64,000 nucleotides of DNA from Pseudomonadota bacterium (GTDB lineage: Bacteria > Pseudomonadota > Gammaproteobacteria > Steroidobacterales > MnTg04): positions 1 through 64,000 of the forward strand of contig JACZVC010000008.1 of assembly GCA_022572885.1 (NCBI GenBank), written 5' to 3'. The position numbers were made by a program, and so were the translations under genes. How positions within the stretch are numbered: position 1 is the first letter of the stretch; every line of letters begins with the position of its first letter. Below are positions 44,720-54,659 of this stretch, in pieces. Under the pieces are notes generated by a model. The model had not been told where the DNA came from. It made no database searches and saw only the letters and a list, made by a program, of their open reading frames with translations.

Positions 44720-46000
44720 ATGAATTCCCCGCAACCACAGCAGCAACCGGCCGCCGAAACGGGTTCCCTGGCGAGCCGATATCGTCGAATCCGGCGCCAG
44801 ACCGAGAAGCTGGTCGAGCCTCTGGCGCCCGAGGACACGGTCGTCCAGAGCATGCCCGATGTCAGCCCGTCGAAGTGGCATCTGGCCCATACGAGCTGGC
44901 TTTTCGAGCATTTTGTCCTCGGCCCGAACCTGCCCGGCTACAAGGAATTCCATCCGCAGTTTCATTACCTGTTCAATTCCTATTATTACACGGCCGGCGA
45001 CATGCACCCGCGGCCGGAGCGTGGCCTGCTATCGCGACCGACGCTGGCTGAAATACTCGCTTACCGCCACCATGTGGACTGTCATTTGCTGGAGCTGCTC
45101 GAAAAGCAGGGCGACGATGGCGAGTTGGCTTTCCTGATCGAACTGGGGCTCAACCACGAGCAGCAGCATCAGGAACTGATCCTGACCGATATCAAACATG
45201 TGCTGTCCTGCAACCCGTTAAAACCGGCGTATCGCGAAATGAAGCTCGAACAATGCCCCGCCCCGCCCGCGCTCAGCTATCTGCAGATTCCCTCGGGTAC
45301 TGTCGAAACTGGTGCGGCCGGCACCGGCTTTTGTTTCGACAACGAAACGCCGAGGCATGAGGAACTGTTGTATGGCGGCAGCCTGGCCAGCCGCCTGATT
45401 AGCAACGCGGAGTTTCGGGAGTTTATCGACGACAACGGCTATCGGACACCCGAGCTTTGGCTGTCGGACGGTTGGGCTGCGGTTCAACAGCAACAATGGG
45501 CGCATCCGCTTTATTGGTCCACTGACCTGGAGACCGAATTCACACTGCACGGCGAACAAGCGCTGGACCCGAACCGGCCGGTCTGTCATATCAGTTTGTA
45601 CGAGGCCGACGCTTTCGCCCGCTGGGCCGGCGCTCGCCTGCCCCGGGAAGCGGAATGGGAAAGCATTGCCGCCGGTCAAGACTTAGCCGGCAATTTTTAT
45701 AATGAGAGCATCGATCAGCCGTTGCACCCGGTTTCCGTTTCCGGTCCCGGCATGCAACAAATGTTTGGCGATGCCTGGGAGTGGACCGCTTCCGCATACG
45801 CCCCCTACCCTGGCTTCAAACCGCTGCAAGGGACGCTCGGTGAATACAATGGCAAGTTCATGTGCAACCAGCAGGTGCTGCGCGGCGGCTCCTGCGTGAC
45901 GCCGGTGGGGCACATCCGCGCCAGCTATCGCAACTTTTTTTACCCGAGTTCCCGCTGGCAATTCAGCGGCATTCGTCTTGCCCGGGATGAAAATGCATGA
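44720..46000 (+). CDS. egtB: Ergothioneine biosynthesis sulfoxide synthase EgtB
   Basis: 426 residues. An N-terminal DinB-like four-helix domain carries the iron ligands WHLAHTSW and NHEQQHQEL. The C-terminal formylglycine-generating-enzyme-like domain (about 190-425) includes ARLPREAEWE, GDAWEWTASAY and RGGSCVTP. EgtB joins hercynine (trimethyl-histidine) to a thiol donor with oxygen. The stop overlaps the egtD start (ATGA). Expected length. The gene lies just outside the island border. Confidence 0.95.
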   Translation: MNSPQPQQQPAAETGSLASRYRRIRRQTEKLVEPLAPEDTVVQSMPDVSPSKWHLAHTSWLFEHFVLGPNLPGYKEFHPQFHYLFNSYYYTAGDMHPRPERGLLSRPTLAEILAYRHHVDCHLLELLEKQGDDGELAFLIELGLNHEQQHQELILTDIKHVLSCNPLKPAYREMKLEQCPAPPALSYLQIPSGTVETGAAGTGFCFDNETPRHEELLYGGSLASRLISNAEFREFIDDNGYRTPELWLSDGWAAVQQQQWAHPLYWSTDLETEFTLHGEQALDPNRPVCHISLYEADAFARWAGARLPREAEWESIAAGQDLAGNFYNESIDQPLHPVSVSGPGMQQMFGDAWEWTASAYAPYPGFKPLQGTLGEYNGKFMCNQQVLRGGSCVTPVGHIRASYRNFFYPSSRWQFSGIRLARDENA

Positions 46001-46971
46001 GTGCGCCGGCCCAAAAACACATAAGCTTGGTCGACTACCACCCGCCAAGCGGCGACATTACTCAGGAAGTGCTGGCAAGCCTGGCACAGCCGCAGAAACG
46101 CCTGTCGCCGAAGTGGTTTTACGACGAAAAAGGATCGCGATTGTTCGACCGGATCACGAAGCTGCCCGAGTACTACCCGACCCGCACCGAACTTGGTATT
46201 TTGAATACTCATATCGGTGAGATGGCTGACTTGATCGGCAGTCGTGCCGCGATTGTGGAATTCGGCGCCGGCTCGAGCGTCAAGATCCGGATATTGCTCG
46301 ACAACCTCGAAACACCCGCCGCCTTTATTCCGGTCGATATTTCCGGCGAGCATCTGCTGGATGCGGCGCGGCAACTCGCGATGGATTATCCGGACCTGGA
46401 AATCCTGCCGGTCTGCGCCGACTTTACTCAGCCGTTCGACCTGCCCGTACCGGTGGCGGCGGTAAATCGCAACCTGGTGTTCTTCCCGGGTTCGACGATC
46501 GGCAATTTCAGTCTCGGGCAGGCCAGACAGTTACTCAAGGTCATAGCGATGGAAGCTGGCGCCGGTGGCGGCCTGCTGATTGGTGTGGATCTTAAAAAAG
46601 ACCGCGCCACACTGGAAAGTGCGTACAACGATGAGGCCGGCGTAACCGCGGATTTCAACCTGAACCTGCTGGTTCGACTGAACCGGGAAATTGGCGCCGG
46701 TTTCGACCTCCGCCAGTTCAAGCACCGCGCCATCTACAACCAACACAAGGGCCGGATCGAGATGCACCTGGTCAGCGAAAAAAACCAGTCGGTCAACATT
46801 GCCGGTCAAACTATCGACTTTGCGGCTGGCGAGCACATCCTGACCGAATGCTCGCACAAGTATGAGTTACGGGAATTTGCGGATCTGGCCGGCGAGGCGG
46901 GTTTCGATGTTCGCAAGGTCTGGACCGACCCGGAGCGGATGTTCAGCGTGCAGTATCTCGAACTTGCTTAG
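45997..46971 (+). CDS. egtD: Histidine N-alpha-methyltransferase EgtD
   Basis: 324 residues. It trimethylates L-histidine to hercynine with S-adenosylmethionine, the first step of ergothioneine synthesis. Visible features are PKWFYDEKGSRLFDRIT, LPEYYPTRTE, SAM-site VEFGAGSSVKIRILL, and NRNLVFFPGSTIGNF near 158-172, typical of the DUF2260/EgtD family. The start overlaps egtB by four bases, so the pathway proteins are co-translated. No egtC or egtE is visible here. Confidence 0.95.
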   Translation: MSAPAQKHISLVDYHPPSGDITQEVLASLAQPQKRLSPKWFYDEKGSRLFDRITKLPEYYPTRTELGILNTHIGEMADLIGSRAAIVEFGAGSSVKIRILLDNLETPAAFIPVDISGEHLLDAARQLAMDYPDLEILPVCADFTQPFDLPVPVAAVNRNLVFFPGSTIGNFSLGQARQLLKVIAMEAGAGGGLLIGVDLKKDRATLESAYNDEAGVTADFNLNLLVRLNREIGAGFDLRQFKHRAIYNQHKGRIEMHLVSEKNQSVNIAGQTIDFAAGEHILTECSHKYELREFADLAGEAGFDVRKVWTDPERMFSVQYLELA

Positions 46972-46983
46972 GGAAGTTCTGAT

Positions 46984-47265
46984 CTATTCTGATTTCGAAT
47001 CGGGTTCGACAAATCCCTTCGGCCGCTCCGAACCCTCGCCAAAAAAGAATTTCTCCATCTCCGTTTCCAGAAACTTGCGCGCTTCAGGCCGCATCGCGAC
47101 CAGCCGGTATTCGTTGATCAGCATGGTCTGATGATCCCTCCATTCCTGCCAGGCTTGCCTGGAAACGTTGTCAAAAATCCGCTTGCCAAGATCTCCCGGC
47201 CACGGTGACGAATCCAGCCCTTCGGCCTCTTTTTTCAAACGAACACACTGGACCATGCGTGACAT
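46984..47265 (-). CDS. yggX: Fe(2+)-trafficking/oxidative damage protection protein YggX
   Basis: 93 residues, family length. It has [20 protein letters not shown] with the conserved Cys7, [20 protein letters not shown], and [20 protein letters not shown]. YggX protects iron-sulphur clusters in the cytoplasm. It directly follows mutY (stop and start share TGATG), the same order as in many gammaproteobacteria. Its iron-sulphur role suits MutY, which carries a 4Fe-4S cluster. Confidence 0.97.
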   Translation of the reverse strand: MSRMVQCVRLKKEAEGLDSSPWPGDLGKRIFDNVSRQAWQEWRDHQTMLINEYRLVAMRPEARKFLETEMEKFFFGEGSERPKGFVEPDSKSE

Positions 47266-48344
47266 CAGTGTCTCTCCCCGCAGTTTGCGTATCGTGCCAT
47301 CAATTTGCCGACCGGCGCAGCCATCCCGATCGGCTGCGACGCGTCGCAGTTATACCAGACATTTTGCCGCTCATCCATGACCGCGTCGGCAACCCCGCTC
47401 GGTACGACATCCAGCAATATTGGCCGGATGTTCATGTCGAAATGGGTCAGGCTGTGTTTGATCTGCTCCAGCGCCTGACTGTGTTCTACCCGGCAGGACA
47501 ACCGGGCCTGGCACCAGTTCGCCGCCTCGCTTTCCCGGTCGATCTCCGGGAAGCTCCACAGGCCGCCCCAGATGCCCCTCGGCGGACGCCGCTCCAGATA
47601 CACCGAGCCATCCGCCAGGCGTGCAATCAACATGATGACATCGCATCGCCTTTTTTTGCCGGCCGGCTTTCGCCCGGGACAGGCGAGCTGGCGCCCGCTC
47701 GCTCTCGCCTGGCAACCGAGCGCCACCGGGCAGGCAGCACAATCGGGCCGCCGCCTGCAAACCGTGGCTCCCAGATCCATGATGGCCTGCGTATACAGGC
47801 TGATGTCCCGACCCGGCAAATGTCGTTCTGCCAGCGCCCAAAGTTCGCCGAGTACCGCGGACTTGCCTGGCCAGCCATCGATCTCGTGGTAGCGCGCCAA
47901 TACTCTTTTCACATTGCCATCGAGAATCGGGCAACGCTGTCCGGACGACAGGGCCAGGATCGCACCCGCGGTAGAGCGACCGATACCGGGAAGCCGCGTT
48001 AGCTTATCCAGCGAGACCGGCAGTTCGCCGCCGTGTTCTTGCATGACCAGCCTTGCCGCGGCATGCAGGTTTCTGGCACGCGCGTAATAGCCCAGACCGG
48101 ACCAGCAATGTAATACCTGGTCCTGCGTCGCCTCGGCCAGCATCGCGACACTGGCAAACTTTTGCACAAAATCGTTGAAGTAGGGAATCACGGTGCCAAC
48201 CTGGGTTTGCTGAAGCATGATTTCCGATACCCAGACCCGATACGGCGTCGGGTCGGTCTGCCAGGGCAGGTCCTTGCGGCCATTTTCTTCATACCAGCCC
48301 AGTAGCTGACTGGCGAAGATATCCGCTGCCTTGCTATTGCTCAT
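47265..48344 (-). CDS. mutY: A/G-specific adenine glycosylase MutY
   Basis: 359 residues. It removes adenine mispaired with 8-oxoguanine. The helix-hairpin-helix [17 protein letters not shown], the catalytic Asp region [17 protein letters not shown], and the 4Fe-4S ligands [16 protein letters not shown] (C-x6-C-x2-C-x5-C) are all present. The C-terminal NUDIX-like part (about 240-345) reads the 8-oxoG side. The gene overlaps its upstream neighbour by 11 bases and continues directly into yggX. Confidence 0.97.
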   Translation of the reverse strand: MSNSKAADIFASQLLGWYEENGRKDLPWQTDPTPYRVWVSEIMLQQTQVGTVIPYFNDFVQKFASVAMLAEATQDQVLHCWSGLGYYARARNLHAAARLVMQEHGGELPVSLDKLTRLPGIGRSTAGAILALSSGQRCPILDGNVKRVLARYHEIDGWPGKSAVLGELWALAERHLPGRDISLYTQAIMDLGATVCRRRPDCAACPVALGCQARASGRQLACPGRKPAGKKRRCDVIMLIARLADGSVYLERRPPRGIWGGLWSFPEIDRESEAANWCQARLSCRVEHSQALEQIKHSLTHFDMNIRPILLDVVPSGVADAVMDERQNVWYNCDASQPIGMAAPVGKLMARYANCGERH

Positions 48345-48951
48345 AGTCTGAGCGGCGTTTGCGCTTGCGCTTGAGCGGCGGGGGTTCTTCGGCGCTCAAC
48401 CCGGCCGCGATCCGCGCATAATACTCGACGCGCAATATCGCTCGCCGACCGCCTTGTCGCATCACCTTTTTGATCATCATCGGCCCAAAGACCGGCGGCA
48501 CCCAGAAATCCGGGTCGAGTTCCTGACGAAATTCGATGAGCGTGCCGTTATCCTGCTCACTCAAGCGCCACTCGGATAGCCCGCGGACGAGGTTACTGCG
48601 TTCGGGTATGGCGATAGCGGTAATATGGTGGAGCGGCTCCAGTTCAAGCCGCTCGACCTTTTCAATTTTTCCGCAGAACAAAAAGACGCACTTCCTGGTC
48701 AGCGTATAAACCAGCGGCGTTCCGTCTTCGGCCGGTTCCAGAATTCGGCTGTCCACTATATAGCTCGAGAGGCGGTCTAATTGATCGTAGTCAACCAGCA
48801 CATCGTAGACCTGGCTTATCGGCGCATCGACATAGCCTGCCAAGTCTACGAAAAAAACGCCCCCCGATTTCCAAACATCAAGCTTGCGAATTTCGGCGGC
48901 GTTCGCCGAAAACGCAAAAAAAACAAGCCATGTCAGAAAAACTTTTCTCAT
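48334..48951 (-). CDS. Secreted START/SRPBCC-like protein
   Basis: 205 residues. A signal peptide (MRKVFLTWLVFFAFSANAAE) precedes a START-like fold: AGYVDAPISQVYDVLVDYDQ near 40-58 is the typical polyketide-cyclase opening. A C-terminal helix with VMRQGGRRAILRVEYYARI follows and a basic tail (KRKRKRR). Such proteins bind a hydrophobic ligand. The role is unknown, likely periplasmic. It overlaps both mutY (11 bases) and the AsmA gene (ATGA), so it is embedded in one operon. Confidence 0.82.
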   Translation of the reverse strand: MRKVFLTWLVFFAFSANAAEIRKLDVWKSGGVFFVDLAGYVDAPISQVYDVLVDYDQLDRLSSYIVDSRILEPAEDGTPLVYTLTRKCVFLFCGKIEKVERLELEPLHHITAIAIPERSNLVRGLSEWRLSEQDNGTLIEFRQELDPDFWVPPVFGPMMIKKVMRQGGRRAILRVEYYARIAAGLSAEEPPPLKRKRKRRSDYEQ

Positions 48952-51116
48952 CCGCCACCGAACAGATCCTTGAGTTTGTCCTTGATTTTTTCTTCGATGT
49001 CTTCCTTGAGTTGCTCTTCCGGATCTTTCGGTTGCTGATCCGGGTTTTCGGGGTCGGCAGCGCCCTCCGGCGTATCCGGGTCAGCCCCCAGGAGACGCCC
49101 CAGGCCCAGTTTCTCCAGCAGTTTTTCTTTGGCTTTTTCTTTCAGCAGGTCGACGAAATCCGGTTGTATGCCTGGATCGTCCAGGGTACCGGTGATCTTC
49201 AGCGGGATTCGCTTGCCTGCGATGTCTTTGGTCAAACGGTCGGCCAGCAACTCGGGATCGCTGCGCACCACTGCAACCAGCTTGAGGTTGATTTCCGAAC
49301 TCGCCAGGTCAATCGTACCGCCACCGCTCAGAGTCAGAAACGGCAGCTCGGCGACCAGGTCGTTCGTGGTCATGACGCCTTCACTGACCGTTGCCGTTGC
49401 TTGCATACGGGAAAATACCGTGCGGTTTTCCGTGGGCGCCGCCGGTGGCGCCTGGCGTTTGAAAATCGCCAGCGCCTTGCGAATCTCGTACCAGATGTTG
49501 GCGCCTTCCCAGGCACCGTCATTGATCGCCAGGCCAATATCACCGGTCAGCCGGCGGCTGACCTGGCCGCTGGTCCGGCCTTCTCCGCTTAGCCTGACAT
49601 GGCCTGCGGCGGTTCCCGACAAGGCTGCGCCATCGAACAGGTCGGCTGCCATTTTCTCAAACTGGATGCCCTCAATTTTCTCGTTGATCGACAACACCGG
49701 CAGATCGGCGGAGCCATCCAGCCGGATATCGCCGCTATAGGTGCCGCCGTAGAACAAAGCCGACACTGGGTAAAGGCGCAAGCGCCTGTTTTTCACCGTT
49801 ACCCCCGCAACCATGTCGGTAAACGTCATGCCAACCGAAAGCACCGAACCAATCGTAAACTGTCCCTCGATATCCAGTCCTTCGAGCATAGCCACCGGCA
49901 ATTCGATGTTGGTCTCGCCGAGTGGCACCCCCTGCGTTGTAGTGTCGGACACTGGCTCGAAGTAACGATCCACTTCGATCCGGTCCAGGCTGAGTTCGAA
50001 ATCGATGGCGGGCCGGTCGAAATTTCGCACCGTCAGTTCGCCACTCAACTGGCTTTGGTCCAGGCGCATATCGATTTCTTTGAGCGCCAGCGACCGGCTG
50101 TTCCCACTGAACTTCAGCTCTCCCCGCGCCCGGGTCAGGGCGTCGGGGTCCGCAGTTTCGGGTATATCCATGCGTAGTTGCGTGAACAATTCGCGCGGTG
50201 AAAAATCGCTGATTCGAATCTGCCCGCTGTACCCGGGCTCATCGATAATGCCGGTCGCCGCCAACGCGCCGCTTAGCTGCAGGCCCATCATCGACAGCTC
50301 GAAACTGTCCGCGCTCAAAGTCTGTGCGTCCAGGTCCGAACGGATTTCCGGAACCTTCAGGCTCATCCGCTGACTGCCGCCGGGCAAATCCGGCGCAGCA
50401 ATTTCCGCCTGCACAACGAGATCGGCAAAATTGAACTGGTTCTTTGCCAGGTTTGCATCGATGACAGTCCGCGCTTCCACCTTGGCGCTCCGCCCGGCGA
50501 GCACATCATCCAGGCGCATCGTCAGTTCGACCGGTACCGGCCGGTTGCCACCGATTGCGCCAGACTCCAGCGAAAACTCACTGAGCGTGTAATGAGCGCT
50601 CGTCGACGCGTTCCGGTAATCGATCAGTGCGTTGCGGATGGTCAACCCGGCGATACCCCGGCCGTCAAAACCGATCGCCCCATCCTCTTCCGATCCGGCA
50701 TCAGTATCTTCTGTCTCCAGCAGATCCTGCCAATTGTTCCGTCCGTTCACCTTGACCGACAGGTTCAGCACGAAATCGTCCAGCGTCACCCGGCCCACCT
50801 CGATTTTCTTCTTTAACAAGGGCATCAGGCGCACGCCCAGGCTTAGCTGTCCGATCTCGGCAAAGGGCTCAGCGGGAAACCCCGGTGCGTTGCCTAGCCG
50901 GAGCTGGCTGACTTCGACCGCGAGCCATGGAAACACCGAAAAATCCAGGTCGCCGGCGATGGTCAGCTCGCGCCCGGTTTTTTCCAGCACTGCGTCACCG
51001 ATCGCCTGTTTCAGGTCATCCTTGTCAAACAGGAGAGGCAGCGACAACGCCGCCAGGACCAGTAAAACGATAAAGGCGCCAACAGCGCCGGCCAGGATTT
51101 TGATTAATTTTGCCAT
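48948..51116 (-). CDS. AsmA family protein
   Basis: 722 residues from the ATG at 51116; the frame runs on to 51347, but that part overlaps the upstream gene and looks non-coding. An N-terminal membrane helix (MAKLIKILAGAVGAFIVLLV) is followed by the AsmA beginning (FDKDDLKQAIGDAVLEKTGR and LTIAGDLDFSVFPWLAVEV), repeated beta-strands, and the C-terminal SGGGTIDLASSEINLKL block. AsmA-like proteins bridge inner and outer membrane and help phospholipid transport. The tail ends with a proline/acidic stretch and a Lys-rich helix. It is first in the operon with the START-like gene, mutY and yggX. Confidence 0.88.
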   Translation of the reverse strand: MAKLIKILAGAVGAFIVLLVLAALSLPLLFDKDDLKQAIGDAVLEKTGRELTIAGDLDFSVFPWLAVEVSQLRLGNAPGFPAEPFAEIGQLSLGVRLMPLLKKKIEVGRVTLDDFVLNLSVKVNGRNNWQDLLETEDTDAGSEEDGAIGFDGRGIAGLTIRNALIDYRNASTSAHYTLSEFSLESGAIGGNRPVPVELTMRLDDVLAGRSAKVEARTVIDANLAKNQFNFADLVVQAEIAAPDLPGGSQRMSLKVPEIRSDLDAQTLSADSFELSMMGLQLSGALAATGIIDEPGYSGQIRISDFSPRELFTQLRMDIPETADPDALTRARGELKFSGNSRSLALKEIDMRLDQSQLSGELTVRNFDRPAIDFELSLDRIEVDRYFEPVSDTTTQGVPLGETNIELPVAMLEGLDIEGQFTIGSVLSVGMTFTDMVAGVTVKNRRLRLYPVSALFYGGTYSGDIRLDGSADLPVLSINEKIEGIQFEKMAADLFDGAALSGTAAGHVRLSGEGRTSGQVSRRLTGDIGLAINDGAWEGANIWYEIRKALAIFKRQAPPAAPTENRTVFSRMQATATVSEGVMTTNDLVAELPFLTLSGGGTIDLASSEINLKLVAVVRSDPELLADRLTKDIAGKRIPLKITGTLDDPGIQPDFVDLLKEKAKEKLLEKLGLGRLLGADPDTPEGAADPENPDQQPKDPEEQLKEDIEEKIKDKLKDLFGGG

Positions 51117-51267
51117 CAATGGGTCTCTTTCACTGTTCGATTCGCAGACAACGTCAAGGTTGCATCGATATCGAGGGGCAATGGTACAGCGATGCGCCCG
51201 GCAGGTGCGAGACCCGCGCTGATAATCGGTGGCGATTCGATACGGCCTGGCGGCGAGAAAACCCGGA

Positions 51268-53088
51268 TCAGCTGCAAGTGATCCCATCGACGCTGGCCCG
51301 ACACATTTCGGACCAGCCATAGCGTTGCCAGTAATCCACCAGGCCAATCGAATCCAGAATCTCAGGGAACCGGGCCTGGGCCCTGAGCGCGGCGCTCTCC
51401 GGTGACCATATCAACGGCAGGTCGAGTTGCATCGGGTTGGTTTCGACGATCCGCCGGGCAACGGCCAACGCACGCGCCGGCCCGCCGAAATAGACATACA
51501 TCCTGAATTGTTCGCGTAACGGTACCTGGTCACCCGCCTGGTCGACCTTTTGCAAGAGTTCCATCGCGACCGCCGGATCGGTGATCGCCTGGATGGCCAG
51601 GCGCTGAAACTGATCCGGCGCCTGATCACCCTGAACCGAAAAACTGCTGGCAAACAGACGCTGGGCCTCATCCAGTTCATCCCGGCGCGCGTGGATCAGA
51701 ACGCGTGGCAGCACACCGACACTAGCCGCAAGACCCAGGCGTTCTGCTTCGTCGGCGTAGAACAACGCCTTTTCATTGTCTGCCATGGCCATGTATACGC
51801 TGGCCAGGTGGCTATTGATGATCGGTGAATTCGGTTCCAGCCTGTGTGCTTCCAGGGCTTGCTCGAGCGCTTTCGGCAAGCGGCCTGTACGCATAAGCAG
51901 GAACGAATACCACTGGTGAGTGGTCGCGTCATCGGGGTCGAGCGAGATCGCGTTGAAAAAATCGGCTTCGGCATCCGACCATTTCATCCCGGTCACATTG
52001 ATCAGCGCCAACACCGCATGCGCTTCCGCCAGCGTCGCGTCCAGCGCCAGCGCCTTGTAGACCGCCTCCTGCGCCAGCTTGTTGCCCTCCTCCTCCGGGA
52101 GCTCCGAATAGCCTGGAAGCACCACATAGGCCGCGGCAAGACCTGACGCGGCGCGAGCATAACTGGGGTCCAGCGCGAGGGCTTTCTGGAACAACTCGAT
52201 GCTGTCGGTCAGGGACCGCCCGCCCCGCTGGCGCCATTTGTGCCGCGCTTCCAGATAATATTTGTAAGCCTGCAAGTCGCCCGTCGGCGGCGCATTCAGC
52301 GTGGCGGCAAGCACCGGCTGTTGTTCACCGACGAACTGGATTTTGAGCGCATCGACAATTTTTCGCGAAATATCATCCTGGACCTCGAAAATATCCTTGA
52401 GTTCCCGATCATAGGTTTCCGACCAAAGATGAAATCCGTTGCTGACGTCTATCAACTGCGCCGTAATCCTAATTCGGTTATCGCCCGACCAGCGCACGCT
52501 GCCTTCCAGCACCGTATTGACACCCAGCTTTCTGCCGACCTCCCGCGCGTCTACCTTTTCACCACGAAAAGCAAATGACGAGGTCCGGGCCGCAACCTGC
52601 AGGTTCGGAATCTTGGCGAGCAGGTTGAGCAGTTCCTCCGATATCCCGTCGCTGAAGTAATCGTTTCCGGGATCGTTGCTGATGTTTTCGAAGGGCAGAA
52701 CCGCGATTGAGTTTGAGCGGTCGTCGGCGATCCAGTCATAGCCTTTCAATCCAAAGTGATACAGGGCCAGGGTCAGCAACGCGGTTCCCGTGACCAGAAG
52801 TGCCGTGTAAACAGCACGCCCGCGACCACTCTCCACTTCACGCTGACTTTCGGCCTCGGCCGTCGTGCGCACAACGCCACCCGGCCCGATATCGAAAACC
52901 CAGGCCAGGATCATGGCGACGGGGAACCCGATTATAAGAAGGACCACCACGACAGTGATGGCCCAGTCCGGCACGAACAGCGCCGGGAAAACAGTCGCTG
53001 AGACTTCAGTAATGAACCAGGAGGCAACCCCGTACATGGCGGCAACGCGAAAAACCCGCCGCCGTTTGAGTTCTGCCATCAAGGCCAT
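51268..53088 (-). CDS. Membrane TPR protein with TolB/FlgO-like domain
   Basis: 606 residues. A cytoplasmic N-terminus (MALMAELKRRRVFRVAAMYG) is followed by three membrane helices (about 15-35, 42-66, 92-112). A TolB N-terminal/FlgO-like domain then starts SIAVLPFENISNDPGNDYFS and continues to about residue 235. At least five TPR-like repeats (about 265-500) follow. Such proteins are common in Xanthomonadales and Woeseiales relatives, sometimes with cyclase or HTH domains in front; none is present here. A signalling or scaffold role is inferred. It is a stand-alone gene between AsmA and DUF4097. Confidence 0.85.
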   Translation of the reverse strand: MALMAELKRRRVFRVAAMYGVASWFITEVSATVFPALFVPDWAITVVVVLLIIGFPVAMILAWVFDIGPGGVVRTTAEAESQREVESGRGRAVYTALLVTGTALLTLALYHFGLKGYDWIADDRSNSIAVLPFENISNDPGNDYFSDGISEELLNLLAKIPNLQVAARTSSFAFRGEKVDAREVGRKLGVNTVLEGSVRWSGDNRIRITAQLIDVSNGFHLWSETYDRELKDIFEVQDDISRKIVDALKIQFVGEQQPVLAATLNAPPTGDLQAYKYYLEARHKWRQRGGRSLTDSIELFQKALALDPSYARAASGLAAAYVVLPGYSELPEEEGNKLAQEAVYKALALDATLAEAHAVLALINVTGMKWSDAEADFFNAISLDPDDATTHQWYSFLLMRTGRLPKALEQALEAHRLEPNSPIINSHLASVYMAMADNEKALFYADEAERLGLAASVGVLPRVLIHARRDELDEAQRLFASSFSVQGDQAPDQFQRLAIQAITDPAVAMELLQKVDQAGDQVPLREQFRMYVYFGGPARALAVARRIVETNPMQLDLPLIWSPESAALRAQARFPEILDSIGLVDYWQRYGWSEMCRASVDGITCS

Positions 53089-53174
53089 CGAGTCTCACCG
53101 TTATGGTCTGCAACCTCCGCGCTATTATTGCATGAACCACCCCAAAAGCCGGGCCAGCGTCGGCCAGGAGTCCA

Positions 53175-54059
53175 TTATTTTTTACACAGGGTCACGTCGC
53201 CGTTTAATGTCTTGATGCGAATCTCGCCATTACCGTCGCCCGCGGTGAAATTCAGCTCCCGGCCAGGCGCGTACTTACTGGTTCGCCTCGCTTCCGGACC
53301 GAAACAATTGTCGATATCACCGTTAAAGGTCTCGATTTCGATTTCGGCGCTCACCGGCCCGTGAAACATGAGGATCGCATCTCCGTTGATACTCTCGATC
53401 ATCACCCGGGCTCCTTTTGCCAGCTTGCCGGAAACCTCCATGTCACCGGTCGTCGACCGTACGCGGACGTCATTAATGTCTCCGAGCTCAAGATCCAGAT
53501 CGCCGCTGACAGACTGCACTTCGATTTTACCGGACACATTTTCAATATCGGCATTACCACTGACCAGGTTGATGGTGACCATGCCCGCGTGGCCGTGACC
53601 GGTTACATTTGCATCGCCGCTGATCGACCGGACATACAGGTCATTACCCCAAATCTGGGTATCCACCGTACCGCTGACGCTTTCCAGGCGTTGCTTGCCA
53701 TGCACATTGCCGACCTCGATATCCGCGCTAACCGTGATGACCTGGATTTCACTCATCCGCGGCAACCAGATTTCGAGATCGGTGCCACGGACCCTGCGGT
53801 TCCTGCCTTTCTCGATTTCGACCCGAATCTCAACATCAGAACCATCTCGCTCAAATATAAGTTCCTTGGTTCCCTTGCCAAGTTCACCGGTTACCCTGAC
53901 TTCTTTCCGATCCCAGCCATGAATAACGACCGTGCCGGCAATATTGGATACCAATACGTCGCCATCAGCGTCCGCGGCCAGCGTCCGGTCAAACTCTTCC
54001 CCTGCCAACGCAACGGATGACAACAACAGTCCGGCGAAAAAGATAATCCACTTGTTCAT
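53175..54059 (-). CDS. DUF4097-type secreted beta-helix protein
   Basis: 294 residues. A signal peptide (MNKWIIFFAGLLLSSVALAG) is followed by a right-handed beta-helix with repeats of the SxSGD/N-V type (SVSGTVDTQ, SISGDANVT, LVSGNADIE, SVSGDLDLE, STTGDMEVS, SINGDAILM). This matches DUF4097. Such proteins occur behind ECF sigma/anti-sigma pairs. It overlaps the anti-sigma gene by four bases, so it is their regulon member. It is probably cell-envelope located; its job is unknown. Confidence 0.87.
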   Translation of the reverse strand: MNKWIIFFAGLLLSSVALAGEEFDRTLAADADGDVLVSNIAGTVVIHGWDRKEVRVTGELGKGTKELIFERDGSDVEIRVEIEKGRNRRVRGTDLEIWLPRMSEIQVITVSADIEVGNVHGKQRLESVSGTVDTQIWGNDLYVRSISGDANVTGHGHAGMVTINLVSGNADIENVSGKIEVQSVSGDLDLELGDINDVRVRSTTGDMEVSGKLAKGARVMIESINGDAILMFHGPVSAEIEIETFNGDIDNCFGPEARRTSKYAPGRELNFTAGDGNGEIRIKTLNGDVTLCKK

Positions 54060-54658
54060 GATTCGGTCCTCCGGGCCTTTACGGCCGCGGTAATTTGATT
54101 CAGATCGTCGAGCAGCATCAGTTCTCTTTGATACATAGTCAGCAACAACTGTTGCAGAAATACATTGCCCGGATCGCCGGTCAGCTCCTGGCTGATATCC
54201 TGGAGCGCCCGCTGGATCGCCAGCAGATCGCTGGCCACTTTCTGCCGCGTCTCTTCGGGCAGCAACAAAATCTGTTTTTCCAGTGCTTGCACCAGCTCGG
54301 CGCGGTCTTGCAAATAGCGTGCACCTGGCACCTGCGTTTCGTCATAACTGGCCGGCAAAATCACCGGCCCAACCAGTGCAGTGAACTCACCATTGAGTGC
54401 CAGCGCCCTCTGTCGGCTCTCGCTCTGTGTTATCCACCAGCTGGTCGCCAGCGAGGAAACAACCACCAGGGAAGCCGCGATTGCCAGGCGTACAAATAAC
54501 GCCTGCCGGCTATCTCGAGCTTTTGGTTCGCGACCGGTCGCGATCGCCCGACCGATATTCAGCCAGAGATCGTTTTTCGGCGGTATTTCAATGGGCAACT
54601 CGTGCAATGCCTTATCCAGCCTTGCATCTGCATCCGTATTTTCGTGTCTTGTGCTCAT
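54056..54658 (-). CDS. Membrane-bound putative anti-sigma factor
   Basis: 200 residues. A cytoplasmic N-terminal part of about 50 residues (DKALHELPIEIPPKNDLWLN) precedes one membrane helix (VRLAIAASLVVVSSLATSWW, about 55-74). A periplasmic helical domain follows (ALEKQILLLPEETRQKVASD). No zinc-binding HxxxCxxC is present. The call depends on position: it lies one base after the ECF sigma gene and before the DUF4097 gene. It would hold the sigma factor at the membrane until an envelope signal arrives. Confidence 0.75.
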   Translation of the reverse strand: MSTRHENTDADARLDKALHELPIEIPPKNDLWLNIGRAIATGREPKARDSRQALFVRLAIAASLVVVSSLATSWWITQSESRQRALALNGEFTALVGPVILPASYDETQVPGARYLQDRAELVQALEKQILLLPEETRQKVASDLLAIQRALQDISQELTGDPGNVFLQQLLLTMYQRELMLLDDLNQITAAVKARRTES

Positions 54659-54659
54659 C

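Noticed and set aside
47205-48002. 265-residue plus-strand frame opposite mutY
   Set aside because: Shadow of mutY, whose HhH and iron-sulphur motifs are complete.
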